DNA from: Phialophora verrucosa
Taxonomy: Eukaryota; Ascomycota; Eurotiomycetes; Chaetothyriales; Herpotrichiellaceae
Length of the DNA stretch: 64,000 nt
Assembly: GCA_002099365.1 (NCBI GenBank)
Contig: MSED01000006.1
Coordinates: 806,001-870,000, forward strand
Direction: 5' to 3'
The position numbers were made by a program, and so were the translations under genes. Positions within the stretch are counted from its first letter, which is position 1. Each line of letters begins with the position of its first letter. This document shows, in pieces, positions 22,398 to 32,802 of this stretch. The notes beneath the pieces were generated by a model, which was not told the DNA's origin, made no database searches, and worked only from the letters and a program-made list of their open reading frames with translations.

Positions 22398-23328
22398 ATG
22401 CACTCAACATGGTCCTGTAATCTGGCAATGCGAGTCCTTTGTGGTGAGATACGCGCTTATAGCTTAGTGACCATAGTATCCAAATGTTCATGTTCCTCAG
22501 GAACGTCAGACCGGGATCTGATCCTGTCTAACAAAGTATGAGTAAAAGGTTTCGAGTTGGCCCTGAGTCACTGTTGGCCGTTCGGCCGGTTTCTAAGCAC
22601 CGGCGAGGTGGTGTGCTATCGCGAATCCTCGGAACGCGAGGCTCGACCACGCCAGGGCCAGATGCTGTAACGCCAATGCTGAAATCACCAAGAAGAAATT
22701 TACTCAGCTAGCAACAACAGGCCAGGCTAGCCTGGTGGGTCCGTGCATCCGTTGACTAGTGTGGCAGCGTTACACACGATCTCCACACGTCGTACTCGGT
22801 AATAGCAGAGAGCAGATAAGCATCGTCCATTGACCCCTCATGCTGCGGATATGGCCCTTACAAGTAGTTAGGGTTACAGGTTCCTGTGGGGATCCACTAT
22901 TGTAGGGTAAATTCCATGTTCGGGGTGTCAGGAGGACCTTTTACTGCATGCGAAACAGTGCGACTAGAGTCGGATAGTGACCATGTCATGTCATATCGCA
23001 TTTGTGCACGTTCGGCAGTGGAAACCCCTGTGATCTGCCATTCCCGACGTGCCCTTCTTTGCACGAAAGTCCTAGCATCTGGCCACGTGGAATCAAGTAG
23101 AGCCCAGCTGAACCGGCGGCCGTGTGGTCAACACAACTGAAGACATCCATCCACCGCTCCTAACCCCCGCGGCTTACGACATCCCGAGACTTTAAAAATG
23201 CCAGCAGCGGGACGCACAGAGCCACCCCCTAAGCACACGACAACGCCAGGATCGACAACTGTTACCTCTTGACTGAGAGGGCGTGTCTTGAACTCCCAAA
23301 CGTCCGGCGGAGTGGGAAGAGAGTCAGG
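22398..23328. other. Intergenic upstream of GlcNAc kinase
   Basis: 931 bases without a recognisable gene. A CACGTG at 23084-23089 and a CACAAAT core (minus strand, near 23000) occur, but neither exceeds chance expectation. Part or all is presumably the kinase promoter. Confidence 0.45.
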
Positions 23329-25487
23329 ATGTTGGCTGATGGCTTTGACCCAACGTCAGGGATGGGAACACCTGAAGCAAGTGGGAACCTCGCTGCGGCC
23401 TTCTTTGATGAGGCAATCTCGAGCCTGACGTCGCCATTGACTACGCCCGAGCTCTTCAAGTACTCCGAGCTTTTGACTGGATCGCTGCGCAAGAACATGA
23501 AGGATGCGACATCTTTGTCCATGTTGCCATCTTTCATTGATGACTTGCCGACTGGACGAGAAACGGGTCGGGCCATCGCCATCGACATCGGCGGCTCGAC
23601 GATGCGCTTCGCACTGGTGGACCTGTACGGGCAGAGGGAGGAGGCCGCTCCGAGTCCGTCAACCCCAGGAGCCAGTCCTGACGACAAACAATACGATCTG
23701 CCTCCTTCTCAGAGATTGGGTATCACCACGCAACGGCGATGGGAGATCACCCAACGAGTCAAGGAGCTGAACGGGGAGCTCTTCTTCGACTGGATCGCGC
23801 TGAACGTGAAAGAAGCAATGCTCGAAGCCGGTCTCGACTACCAGCAGGGTTTGAGGGTCGGTTTGGTGTGGTCTTTTCCATTGGAGTGAGTGTTGCTTCA
23901 TTATATGCAACCCAAACCCCTCTTCCGGGATACACCTGACTGACATGTCGGACCAAACAGGCAGGCCAGTCTCAACGATGGCGAGCTGAGGGAGATGGGC
24001 AAGGGTTTCAAGGTCGGGGTGCAGTTGAAGGGTCGCCGGTTGAAAGAATGCCTGGATTCGGCCTTTGCGAGAATGGTAGGTCAGTCCAGAGAGAAGAGGT
24101 GTCAGAACTGTGGATTATTGACAGCCAACGCAATCGCTGACTCACACCGCAACAGCATTTATCGCTCGAGCTTGATGCCATCATTAATGACAGCATCGGC
24201 CCATTGCTGGCTTTGGCATACACTAAGCCGCGAACTGGTGTGGGCTTGGTCGTAGGAACCGGATTCAACGCCTCGGTCAAACTTCCTGCACTGTCACTCA
24301 CGGCGGAAAAATACGGCCATCGACCAAGCCGATGGAGAGATTCGGCCAAGCACGTGCTCGTCGACACGGAGCTTTGTGTTACAGGTCGCAACATTTTCCA
24401 CCAGACGATGTGGGACGATCAGATCACAGCCCTCTTCCCAAGACCGGAGTCTTTGGGTCTAGAGCAGTGGGTCGGAGGGTTCTTCATGGCCGAGATCATT
24501 CGACGGATTCTACTGCAGGCCGCCCAAGCCAACCTTTTGTTCGGAGGAAACACACCGGAGAAGTTGCGGCAGGCGCTCATGATCGGACTGGAGGTGTTTG
24601 GAGATATCGAGGCGTACGTGAAGGGCTTACACAGCCCTGGACATCCTCATCATCTGCGTTTCTATATGCATGGTCCGTCAGCTAACTTATGAACCTTTCT
24701 CGACGACAGCGACCACTCGGAAGACTTACAGTTGGGGAAAACATTGTTGTTGACCACGCTCGATCTTCCCACGCAACCGTCAACCCAAGACATGATATAT
24801 GTCCGACGCATCTGCCAAGCGGTTTCGACCAGAGCAGCAGCATACGCTGCTGTGAGCATACGATCCCTGGTCACCCTTCAAAGTGCCGAATATCACCGAC
24901 ACAGTCTGACAGAGTACTCGCACCACACGCGTCCTTCGGCCCAGGACGGGCGCCACATCTCAGGGCAGCGTGATCATGACACCACCGTCGTCGCCTGTCT
25001 AGGTTCCGTAATCGAAAAATACCCTGGATTTTTCCACCGTTGCCAGGAGTATGTGGACAGGCTCCACGAATACGGAGGGCGTCCGACAGTCACCCGGCAT
25101 GGCATAGAAACCGAGGACAAGGCTCGACGGGGCACGTTATCAGAAGGCCGCCTCGCCCAGCTTGAATTGTGTCAAAACTCAAGTCTGACTGGAGCCGCCG
25201 TAGCCGCTTTCCAGGCGCGTTACAGCCATGGTCAGAAGACTGGGCACTCGCGTGCGGAGGAAACACTATCTAGCAGCCCTAGCATATCAGCAAGCACACG
25301 CGCATCTCAAGGTAGAGATGAGAAGAGCAGAAGTCGGGTACTAACGTTGGTTGCGCAAGCAAAGCAAGACGCCAATGCGTCTAGGTTGGAACCTGGTAGT
25401 GCAGAGGAGAAGAGTGTATCCTCGCCAAGATTGACGATATGGACGAGCCTTAGAAAATGGATTTGCTTCTCCCGAAGGAGGGGGTAA
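23329..25487 (+). CDS. hxk3: Hexokinase-fold N-acetylglucosamine kinase
   Basis: Predicted to phosphorylate GlcNAc at O6 using ATP. Exons 23329-23885, 23961-24075, 24156-24613, 24710-25487 give 635 aa with phases intact. Hexokinase motifs: phosphate-1 loop AIDIGGSTMRFALVDLYG, sugar-binding LVWSFPLEQ (made by the first splice), catalytic Asp in DAIINDS, VVGTGFNASV, HVLVDTELC in place of the NTEWG of glucose kinases, and the C-terminal adenosine region CLGSVIEKYPGFF...NSSLTGAAVA. The altered NTEWG site fits a non-glucose substrate. About 100 residues after the fold are low-complexity, Ser/Arg-rich and basic, ending WICFSRRRG, which is unusual for hexokinases. The first in-frame ATG is 23329. 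Confidence 0.9.
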
Positions 25488-25635
25488 TCTGCTCAGGTGT
25501 GCGTCGACATGGCATTTGATTCCAATAATTCTTGGCACATAGACCTTTGCATGGCCAGCAGGGAGCGGGGCTTCGAAAAGAATGCGCAGTTTTCACACCT
25601 GCAGCCAAACACGGCCGGGGAGGCTCCTTCCCTTC

Positions 25636-27351
25636 TCAAAATGGGCGTATATCGCGTTTCCTTCCTTCCTTGAAGTGGCACCACGGATGGTGCCAGAATA
25701 CGGGGTCCACTGGTTCCTGCCAGTTTTGGATACCCACGGGCACATAAGTGTACGACGCAGGCGACGACTGCGAGGCGATGGTGCCAAGAAGGGAGGATGT
25801 TGACATAAGAACGTCACTGTTGAAGGCTGCTGGACTGTGACATGCGACGAATGACCCGGATGGTGCTCCTGTCAAATCGCCAGCATTGGCTCTTGGCATC
25901 GTGTCATCTCCGACAGGATTTGACGTGGCTAGGGAAGCGTTGGTAGATGCCTGGTTCGTCAAGCTCTGGCGTTGTTGAAGCGGGACGTCAATCGCTATAT
26001 CAGTGGACTCGTCGCGCGATAGAGGCTGTAAACCGTTGTCGGCGAATTCAGTCGTATTCTGCTGCCCGAGAGCGACAAACCCTTCAGGCAGAGGCAGATC
26101 AGCGTCGCCTTGACTATCGAAGCGATGCCCACTCAGTGCATGATCATGGTTCGGCACGGGAGTCTCTGTATCACTTTCTGGATATGTCTGGTGAGGAAAT
26201 GAAGATGATGAGAGAACAGTTGGCGAAGACATATCTGGAATCTGGGAGAAGTCGATCCAGTCCCACATGGCGGGTGAGTATATGACTTGATCGGGTCCCA
26301 AGTCATTCTCCGGTATCGAGTCTAAGGGAGAGATTGAAGGCGTGAGTTGGTGGTTGCTAGCATCTAGCATTGTAGAGGGAGGGAAGTTTCTAGCCACAAA
26401 AGGGTTGGCATGGTGGGAGTCAGTGGAAGTTCCGTCTCTTGTCGACGGCCAACTGGTCTGATCTAAGTTGACGCCAATGTCTTTGCGAGAAGAGAAATTT
26501 TTAGGACTCCTTCCACGAACCGTCACTGGCATCGAAGTCGCAGCCAGAACTTTGATCTCCGAACCGTCGGCCATGGAGGCCGCGATAGTGCAATTGACAA
26601 CGAATTTTTGGCGTATTTCCTTCCTCCGTCGGCCATTGTTGCTGGTTGCTGAACGAAATTGAAGACGCTCCCAGTTGATACGAGCCGTGAACCCAGACGG
26701 AGTTTCCTGGAACTCCAAGTCAACGTCCCCCGGGGGCTGTGAATTGAGAGCGGCGTCTGGATTCCTGCTGGAAGCTGATAAGATCGGTACCGGCAGCCAG
26801 TCAATGGACTCGACAGCCGAAAGAGACGCCCTCAGATGCGAGACTGCGCGTAGCGGTCTTTCCTGTGCGCTGCCTGAGGCACCAATGCTGTCGTTGACGG
26901 CAATATGGGTGGGAAAGCCGCATGCATCGACCCGACCGGCCACTTGAAAGAGATTGCGACGATAGCAGGTCAGTTCGTCTTCCATGGACTGGGTCTCAGG
27001 GTCCGCTTCTCGGTTCAGGATAAAGGTGCCATAGAAGCGAACAGCTGCAGAGATGTCTATAGGAGCGTACGAAGCATCGTAGATGGTGACGTTGAGTTCA
27101 GAAGACCGGAACAACAGCTGATGGCTGCCAGACTCGACGGGCTCGTCCAGACCACCAGCAACCTGGTCTTGGGCATTCATTGGCGGCGAAGTGCCTACGA
27201 CGACATTGGCATCCTTTTGGCAAAGGTCGGGAGGGTCCAAAGCAAGCGGAGGCGGTTGAGACGCCTGAATATGAGACGCCTGAATATACGATGCCGTGCG
27301 TAAAAAGGCGTTGACGCGCCTCCGCGCGCTAATTAAAATGACCGCCAGCAT
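25636..27351 (-). CDS. ron1: NDT80/PhoG-like transcription factor, RON1 type
   Basis: Regulator with an NDT80-like Ig-fold DNA-binding domain (roughly residues 80-290 of 571), the type that controls GlcNAc cluster genes in Trichoderma. Signature pieces: TIYDASYAPIDISAAVRF, ELTCYRRNLFQV, GRRRKEIRQKFVVN and VRGRSPKNFSSRKD. The rest is Ser/Pro/Asp-rich and ends FKEGRKRDIRPF. The gene lies tail-to-tail with the kinase (148 bp). The N-terminus is uncertain. The first ~30 residues come from a tract with an exact 15-bp tandem duplication (27270-27300) and unusual composition, and family-like sequence starts near QPPPLALDPPDLC. The true start could lie in an upstream exon not recognised, or the 5' end may have been rearranged. 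Confidence 0.85.
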   Translation of the reverse strand: MLAVILISARRRVNAFLRTASYIQASHIQASQPPPLALDPPDLCQKDANVVVGTSPPMNAQDQVAGGLDEPVESGSHQLLFRSSELNVTIYDASYAPIDISAAVRFYGTFILNREADPETQSMEDELTCYRRNLFQVAGRVDACGFPTHIAVNDSIGASGSAQERPLRAVSHLRASLSAVESIDWLPVPILSASSRNPDAALNSQPPGDVDLEFQETPSGFTARINWERLQFRSATSNNGRRRKEIRQKFVVNCTIAASMADGSEIKVLAATSMPVTVRGRSPKNFSSRKDIGVNLDQTSWPSTRDGTSTDSHHANPFVARNFPPSTMLDASNHQLTPSISPLDSIPENDLGPDQVIYSPAMWDWIDFSQIPDMSSPTVLSSSSFPHQTYPESDTETPVPNHDHALSGHRFDSQGDADLPLPEGFVALGQQNTTEFADNGLQPLSRDESTDIAIDVPLQQRQSLTNQASTNASLATSNPVGDDTMPRANAGDLTGAPSGSFVACHSPAAFNSDVLMSTSSLLGTIASQSSPASYTYVPVGIQNWQEPVDPVFWHHPWCHFKEGRKRDIRPF

Positions 27352-27971
27352 TAGAATGACGCGCGAATTTTTGGTCCTCTCACAATGCTCCGGGGGGTTA
27401 CTGCTTAGAGTGCTTAAAGCCTATACCACTCCTCAGCTACGGGAGCTTCTAGGGGTCCCGATGGAGAGGCTCTACCTCGTACCTAGCTCTAAGATCTTTA
27501 CACATTAGGTGCTGTTGCCTGGGACAACTAATTAAAAATGACTTATCTTTCAAAGTGCAGTCATTCCACCAGTAGCGCGGAAACACCTTTTTTTAATATG
27601 CACGCCTCGGGATTACAGGCGGCAATAAATACAGCCTATCATTCATTCCCCGTGGAGCCTAGCGCGGAGTTCCCGGGAGGGTGAGCGTCTGTAAAGCGGC
27701 ACAGTCGGGGGTGAGTCGCACGTGAGCGCCGAATAGTATGACTCTTCTTCAATCGCCAAGGGTTGAAGTTCGCGCGATTCTTGATAGTTTCATTCCGCAA
27801 GCAAAGGTATGTATCGTCTGACACGATCTTGGCTTTGGCACACGCCTGAATCGCCATCGTGACCATGGCGCACAATCACCAAGCCCGGTAGCACCACCAG
27901 CCAGGCGCACTCTTTCTAGCAGTGTGGCCTATGGTGGATTCTATCCTATTCACTACCTTCTTTTGGCCAAG
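27352..27971. other. Intergenic, repeat-like fragments
   Basis: 620 bases between the regulator's 5' end and the alcohol dehydrogenase 3' end. Near-identical 14/15-mers (CTAATTAAAATGAC at about 27328 and CTAATTAAAAATGAC at about 27530) lie 200 bp apart as direct repeats, next to GC-rich short palindromes. This could be the relic of a small mobile element, but no terminal inverted repeats, target duplication or transposase could be shown. Confidence 0.35.
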
Positions 27972-29116
27972 CTATTGCTCCGTCGGGCTAACAAGGGTGT
28001 ACCTGTACCTTGCCAAACCATTTTCCAGATCCAAGAGAGCTTTGTTCACCTCCTTCATGGGCCGCTGCTCGACCCATGGCTGAATCTTCTTCTCCGCCGC
28101 GAACTCCAGCATCTCCTCGATTTTCTTTGGCGAACCAATGGCGCTTCCAGAGATACTTCTATTCTTCGGGATGAAGTCAAAGGCAAATAATTGTGGGAGA
28201 GCATCCTCTGGCGCTCCGACTTGAACCAACTGCCCGCCGGTATCGAGCAGTCCCATGTAATCCCGCAATGGCATCTTCGGCGACGAGACGGTGCAGATGA
28301 TCAGGTCCAGTGAGGAGGAGTACTTCTGAGCCCAGTCTTGTTCCTCGTCTGTTGCGATATATTGATCGGCGCCCAGTTTAAGGACGTCCTCTCGCTTCGA
28401 TGCTTTTCGTGAGATTCCCACGACCTTATCAGCTCCCAGAGCCTTAGCGAAGAGGACTCCAAAGTGGCCAAGTCCACCGACACCGACTATCCCGACTCGT
28501 TTTCCAGGGCCACACCCATATTGTGTCAGTGGGGAATAGACAGTGATACCACCACATAGCATTGGTGCCGCGGCAGCCGAGCTCACACCCTCTGGGATCT
28601 TGACAGCGAAGTGAGCAGGAACGCGGCTGTATGTTGCATAGCCACCGTAGGACTTGCTGCCGTTCAAGTAGACGCCGTTGTATGTGTCGCAGCGGCCCTG
28701 TCTAACGCAATAATTCTCGCGGCCGGCTGAGCAGTCAGAGCATTTGCCAGTACGATTTCTGCAAGAATCCGACTGTGCGCCCACTCCAACTCGATCCCCA
28801 ACTTTGATGTGCTTGACCTCCTTCCCAACGCGGACAGCCGTGCCGACAATTTCGTGTCCTACCACGCATGGGTACAACGTAGGACCCTGCACAGAGTTAG
28901 TGCCTAGATGTTGAACGATCGAGAAGAGAAGCGGCGAACCCATCCACTCCGCAATGTGTGCAAGTCACTACCGCAAATGCCCGAATGCGTGATCTTGATG
29001 TCAATATCGTCTTCCTCCCAAGCCTTAGGCTCAAACGTTTCCCACTTCAGATTGCCGATAGAATTCTTGTCGTGGCCCATCCAGCCTTGAAAGATGTAAT
29101 CACCTGTAGTAGTCAT
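27972..29116 (-). CDS. Zn-dependent alcohol dehydrogenase, cinnamyl/ADH6 (NADPH) type
   Basis: Medium-chain dehydrogenase/reductase, likely reducing aldehydes with NADPH in the cytosol. Exons 29116-28940 and 28886-27972 (GTTCGC...GCAG intron of 53 nt) give 363 aa. Catalytic zinc: HSGICGSDLHTL and GHEIVG. Structural zinc: the Cys cluster in GKCSDCSAGRENYC. Coenzyme fold: VGVGGLGHFGVLFAKALGAD. The ISRKASKRED segment after the fold is typical of the NADP(H)-preferring CAD group. The donor GTTCGC is not consensus but gives the expected LRSGWGPTLYPCVVGHE. Start ATG at 29116. No functional link with the neighbouring GlcNAc cluster is evident. Confidence 0.92.
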
Positions 29117-30157
29117 GTTGAGCACGGATGTCGAGGGATCTCCAGAAGCAATGAAGTTAGGTCGGTGGAAGCTAGAAACGCCTTGTGAGATGGGATCTGA
29201 GCTTGCCAAACGTTGCACACGGAGCTTTTATAAGCCGCTACTCTCCTTTGGAAATGCTATAGAGATACAGCTGTCGATGACGTCCGATATGAATCATGAA
29301 CGGCGATGAGGTGGACAAAACACGGACCTAAGCGGCAGCATCGGCCGCAAGTGAACTCCACATCATTACTCGGCCAGTTTTCCACGAGGACCAACCTACA
29401 GTACCACGATCATGAGAGGAGCGGAGCATACAGAAACCCAACCACAAAAGAGCATACCCCTGAGATAAGGTATCTCCAGTTTGTTGCACCGTGGCTTAGC
29501 TGATCAACACGATATGTGCACATAAGCTGGTTGGACAAAGCTGTTCTTGACACGCGACAGGGGACTTCGGTTGGCCGGCCTCATTGGCTGCAGAGCTGGG
29601 GCCAGGGCTGGCAGAGCCACCGCGAGAGACATTCGAGTTGCCGCAGACATCTCAATTAATAATTGTCGGGCTCAGTGCCACTTCGAATGTTGTTTAGAGG
29701 CCACCGTGGAGTCGAGATCGCGACTTGTGCGTCGGCAATAGGCAGCATAATTAGCGGCTTGGCATTTTGAGTGAGAAGCCGAAGAAGCCTCGCATCTCAA
29801 TTTTCTCCTTCCTCGCCCTCCACCCTCGCGACACAATATGAGGTAACAAGGAGCCTAGATCATGATTGGGACCTGACGGCTCCATAGGATGGATCACGTT
29901 CTGTCTTCCGGCCACCGAAATGCGATGAGCGAGGATGGGTCCATCGGATGCTTGCTGGCATCTTTTCGGGCGAAATTGAACTGCAGGGACCCTGAAATTT
30001 CGGCCGATGCTTCGGGACAGCACCAAACAGTCGGCACGGTCAGTGTATTCAGCGACGAATAGTCCGAGCAACAGAGGTCTCCGTCATGACAGCATCGTTT
30101 TGCATTATATATACGGTAGGTGAATAGTTCAGCTCACGAGACACATATCCAAGCAAG
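29117..30157. other. Divergent promoter region ADH / SDR
   Basis: About 1 kb between two divergent oxidoreductase genes. No convincing coding sequence. A TATATATAC-like box lies about 45 bp before the SDR start (near 30106-30114) and could be its TATA element. Confidence 0.45.
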
Positions 30158-31078
30158 ATGCCCGAATACAAACACACAGGTCCCGTCGACTGCGACGTCG
30201 CCATCGACACTAGCAAAATTAGGGATAAGACCGCCATCGTCACAGGAGGCGCAAATGGACTCGGCGAGGCATATGCTCGTGCCCTAGTCGCGGCCGGAGT
30301 TAAGGTCGTCATCGGAGACCTTGACTCGGCCAACGGGAAGAAACTGGAGTCCGAACTGTCGGGAGTGAAGTTCATCCAATGCGACACCACGGAATGGAAC
30401 GACCAGCTTCAGCTGTTCAAAGCCGCGGCGACCTTTTCTCCCACCGGAAAGATCTCCTACGTGGTTGCGAACGCTGGCATAATCCGGCCAGACGAAGTAT
30501 TCCTACAGGACGCGAGCGAGGAGGATCCCAAGGAACCGAACCTGAAGACCATCGACGTGAACATCAAGGGCACGCTCTTCACGGCAAAGCTTGCGGCCCA
30601 TTACTTTACAAAGCAGAACGGTACGATGCCGTCCCCAGACCAGGAAGACACATGTTTGGTGTTGATCGGGTCGGGGGCCGCTTTCCTGGATTGTCTCCGG
30701 ATTCCTCAATATAGCGCAACCAAGTGGGCGATGAGAGGGATCATGCACTCGCTGCGGAGGACGGCATTTTATTATGGCAGTCGAGTGAACGTCATTATGC
30801 CATGGTATGTGAAAACCAACATCCTGAGTCAGAAGGATTGGGACGCGGTGTCCGCTGTGGGCGTGGAGTTTGCAGAAGCAGAGGACGGAGGCAAATGTCT
30901 CCTGCGGATACTGTGCGATCCAGAAGTCAATGGCCACTCCTTCTTTCTCGCCGCGAGGAAGTGGGCTGCTTGTGGGTTCATGGACTTGGACTTGGATGAC
31001 TACAAAGATTCCCTGTTGCAGGAGATCCAAGAGGACCAGATGAAGGCTAGTCCCGTGTCAGCGGGTCTGTTTGTTTAG
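30158..31078 (+). CDS. Short-chain dehydrogenase/reductase
   Basis: Single-exon classical SDR of 306 aa, NAD(P)-dependent, substrate unknown. Coenzyme motif TGGANGLG (about residues 30-37), acidic GDLDS after beta-2 (suggesting NAD+), VVANAGI, and the active site GSGAAF...YSATK. Its layout resembles 15-hydroxyprostaglandin-dehydrogenase-like fungal SDRs, but substrate inference is not possible. Convergent with the next SDR, with only 32 bases between stop codons. Confidence 0.9.
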   Translation: MPEYKHTGPVDCDVAIDTSKIRDKTAIVTGGANGLGEAYARALVAAGVKVVIGDLDSANGKKLESELSGVKFIQCDTTEWNDQLQLFKAAATFSPTGKISYVVANAGIIRPDEVFLQDASEEDPKEPNLKTIDVNIKGTLFTAKLAAHYFTKQNGTMPSPDQEDTCLVLIGSGAAFLDCLRIPQYSATKWAMRGIMHSLRRTAFYYGSRVNVIMPWYVKTNILSQKDWDAVSAVGVEFAEAEDGGKCLLRILCDPEVNGHSFFLAARKWAACGFMDLDLDDYKDSLLQEIQEDQMKASPVSAGLFV

Positions 31079-31110
31079 GCGCTATGTATGGGGCAATTGT
31101 GTTTCAATGC

Positions 31111-31995
31111 TCAAAAGTCACAAGCCGCAGCGGTGCTCTCCATCTGGTCAGCCGTCTTCGTTCCCTCTTCAACTCGTTTTCTTACTCCCGCGATTGACTC
31201 CTTTCCCAGCGGCAGCCTCAGAAGTGGCGGATTGGAGGAAGGCTTCAGCACTTCACCGACAATCGCCTCCGCTGTCTTCTTCGGATCCTGCGCCGCCGTG
31301 CCATCCAACCCTGCGATAACATGCCATGCATATTCTGCCGCCGTGCCCTTGTACGCCTCTGGAAGATCCGGCATCTTCAATTTCTTGGGATCAAAGAAAG
31401 CGGTTCTCATTCCACCAGGCTGCACGGTTACAACGCGGATATCGAAGGACGACAATTCAGCGGCCAGTGCTTCTGACATGCCCTCGATGGCGAATTTTGA
31501 AGCCGAATAAATCGCGGTCCCTGGCGGAGGATTCCAGTACGTCGCACTCGAGATGTTGACGATGGCTCCGGACCTCCTTTCGCGCATGGAAGGGACGAGA
31601 GCTTGGATGAGGCGGACGGGTCCCCAGAAATTCACATCGAATAGCTCGCGCGCGGCGTTCAGGCTGCGGCAACGAATCAGTCTCCGGCGCGCCGGCTAGA
31701 AGGATGCAACGTACTCCATTGATTCCAGGACGCCGCCGTCGGCATATCCAGCATTATTGACAATAACATCCACCTCCCCATGGCCGTTCGAGATCTTCTG
31801 GATATCACTCTCGAGGGAGTAGCTGGCCACATCCAGCGTAGCCCAGGTACCACCTAGCGACTTGATCTCTTCCACCGCATCTGGGCTGTTGGCTGGATTC
31901 CGTGAGGTGGCGATGCATTTCTGTCCTGCTTTGAGCGCGGCGCGCGCGATGTCCAGACCTAGGCCAGTTGAGCAGCCTGTCACGAGCCACTGCAT
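31111..31995 (-). CDS. Short-chain dehydrogenase/reductase
   Basis: Classical SDR of 277 aa in two exons (31995-31715 and 31663-31111, phases fit across a 51-nt intron). TGCSTGLG near the N-terminus, VNNAGYADGG, then a catalytic VNISS...YSASK, and the downstream PGGMRTAFFDP. The SRNPANS stretch after beta-2 suggests NADP(H). Similar fungal proteins are annotated as oxidoreductases without known substrate. Not closely related to its convergent neighbour. Confidence 0.9.
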
Positions 31996-32130
31996 GTTTG
32001 TGAGGATATTGTCTTGAACAGTGGGTGAGAGCTAGAAGTTCAATGGAAGAGTACAGATGATTAGGGTTCTCTTTCTGGGACATCGAGAAGCCTTGACACG
32101 CTCCCAGGAAAGATATATATGTCATTCAGT

Positions 32131-32802
32131 TCATATGTCGTACACGATCAACTTACCATTGCTGTTGGTGACCGGGGCCTCCAACGTCGGGCAGACTCGA
32201 GGACATCTTAGTGGATACTCCATCGTTGTGCGGCCGTAAGGACCAGCTAGGTGCTTTTTGTATACTCCTGGAGCAAGAGGTGACACCTTGCACGGGCACA
32301 GTGTTGTTCCATGAGGCTCAAGCATTCGATGCTCGCGGAAACTAACCAGAAGAGGTATCTCCACACCACCGAGCCGGATGGATTGATTCACCGAGAGACT
32401 CTCACGTTCCTTCGACACCTGATCTCGCAGATCTTCAGAGATTGGTACCCGTGGCATGCGTTAGCTGACATCTCGGCAAGCCAAGGAAAGGCCCTGAAGA
32501 TATTTCTCCTTGTATTGAACGTCGAAGAGTTGGTTTCGTATTCGCATATGATCTAAGCGGGCTCGGAAAGAGGGCGGGCGACGATCCGAGTCCGATGACG
32601 TTGCGCGTTTTCGACGAGGCTCAGGATTTCTGACCTGGAAATCGAAGTGATGCAGAATCACTTCATGTCGCGACAGTGAAAGGCCAGCGAACTGAGCTGA
32701 TGGCTGGTCAAAAAATTGTTGCACCATAGAACAGTCAGCCGTTGACGGGTTTTCCTCTCCAGCGTCTGGCCAGCAGAAGACGTTCCGATGTCTGAACATC
32801 AC
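32131..32802 (-). pseudogene. Two open stretches in one frame split by a single stop, doubtful
   Basis: On the minus strand one frame stays open for about 113 and then 108 codons, interrupted only by a TAA near 32461-32463. The upstream half is basic and Arg/Ser-rich (PEPRRKRATSSDSDRR). The downstream half ends next to a consensus GTAAGT at 32147-32142. No family is recognised. It overlaps the start of the exopolyphosphatase gene by about 15 bases. It could be an unrecognised spliced gene (a CTAAC branch-like motif sits on the stop), a decayed gene or chance. Confidence 0.2.

Noticed and set aside
18793..23089. CACGTG palindromes in the nag3/dac1 and hxk3 promoters as a shared operator
   Set aside because: The same hexamer occurs inside coding sequence and in unrelated spacers (for example 15934, 24351, 50634 and 63112), so it is not enriched at the cluster.
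391..27520. Shared 12-mer ATTAGGTGCTGT near 391 and near 27504 as two copies of one element
   Set aside because: Similarity does not extend beyond the 12-mer, so no repeat family can be claimed.
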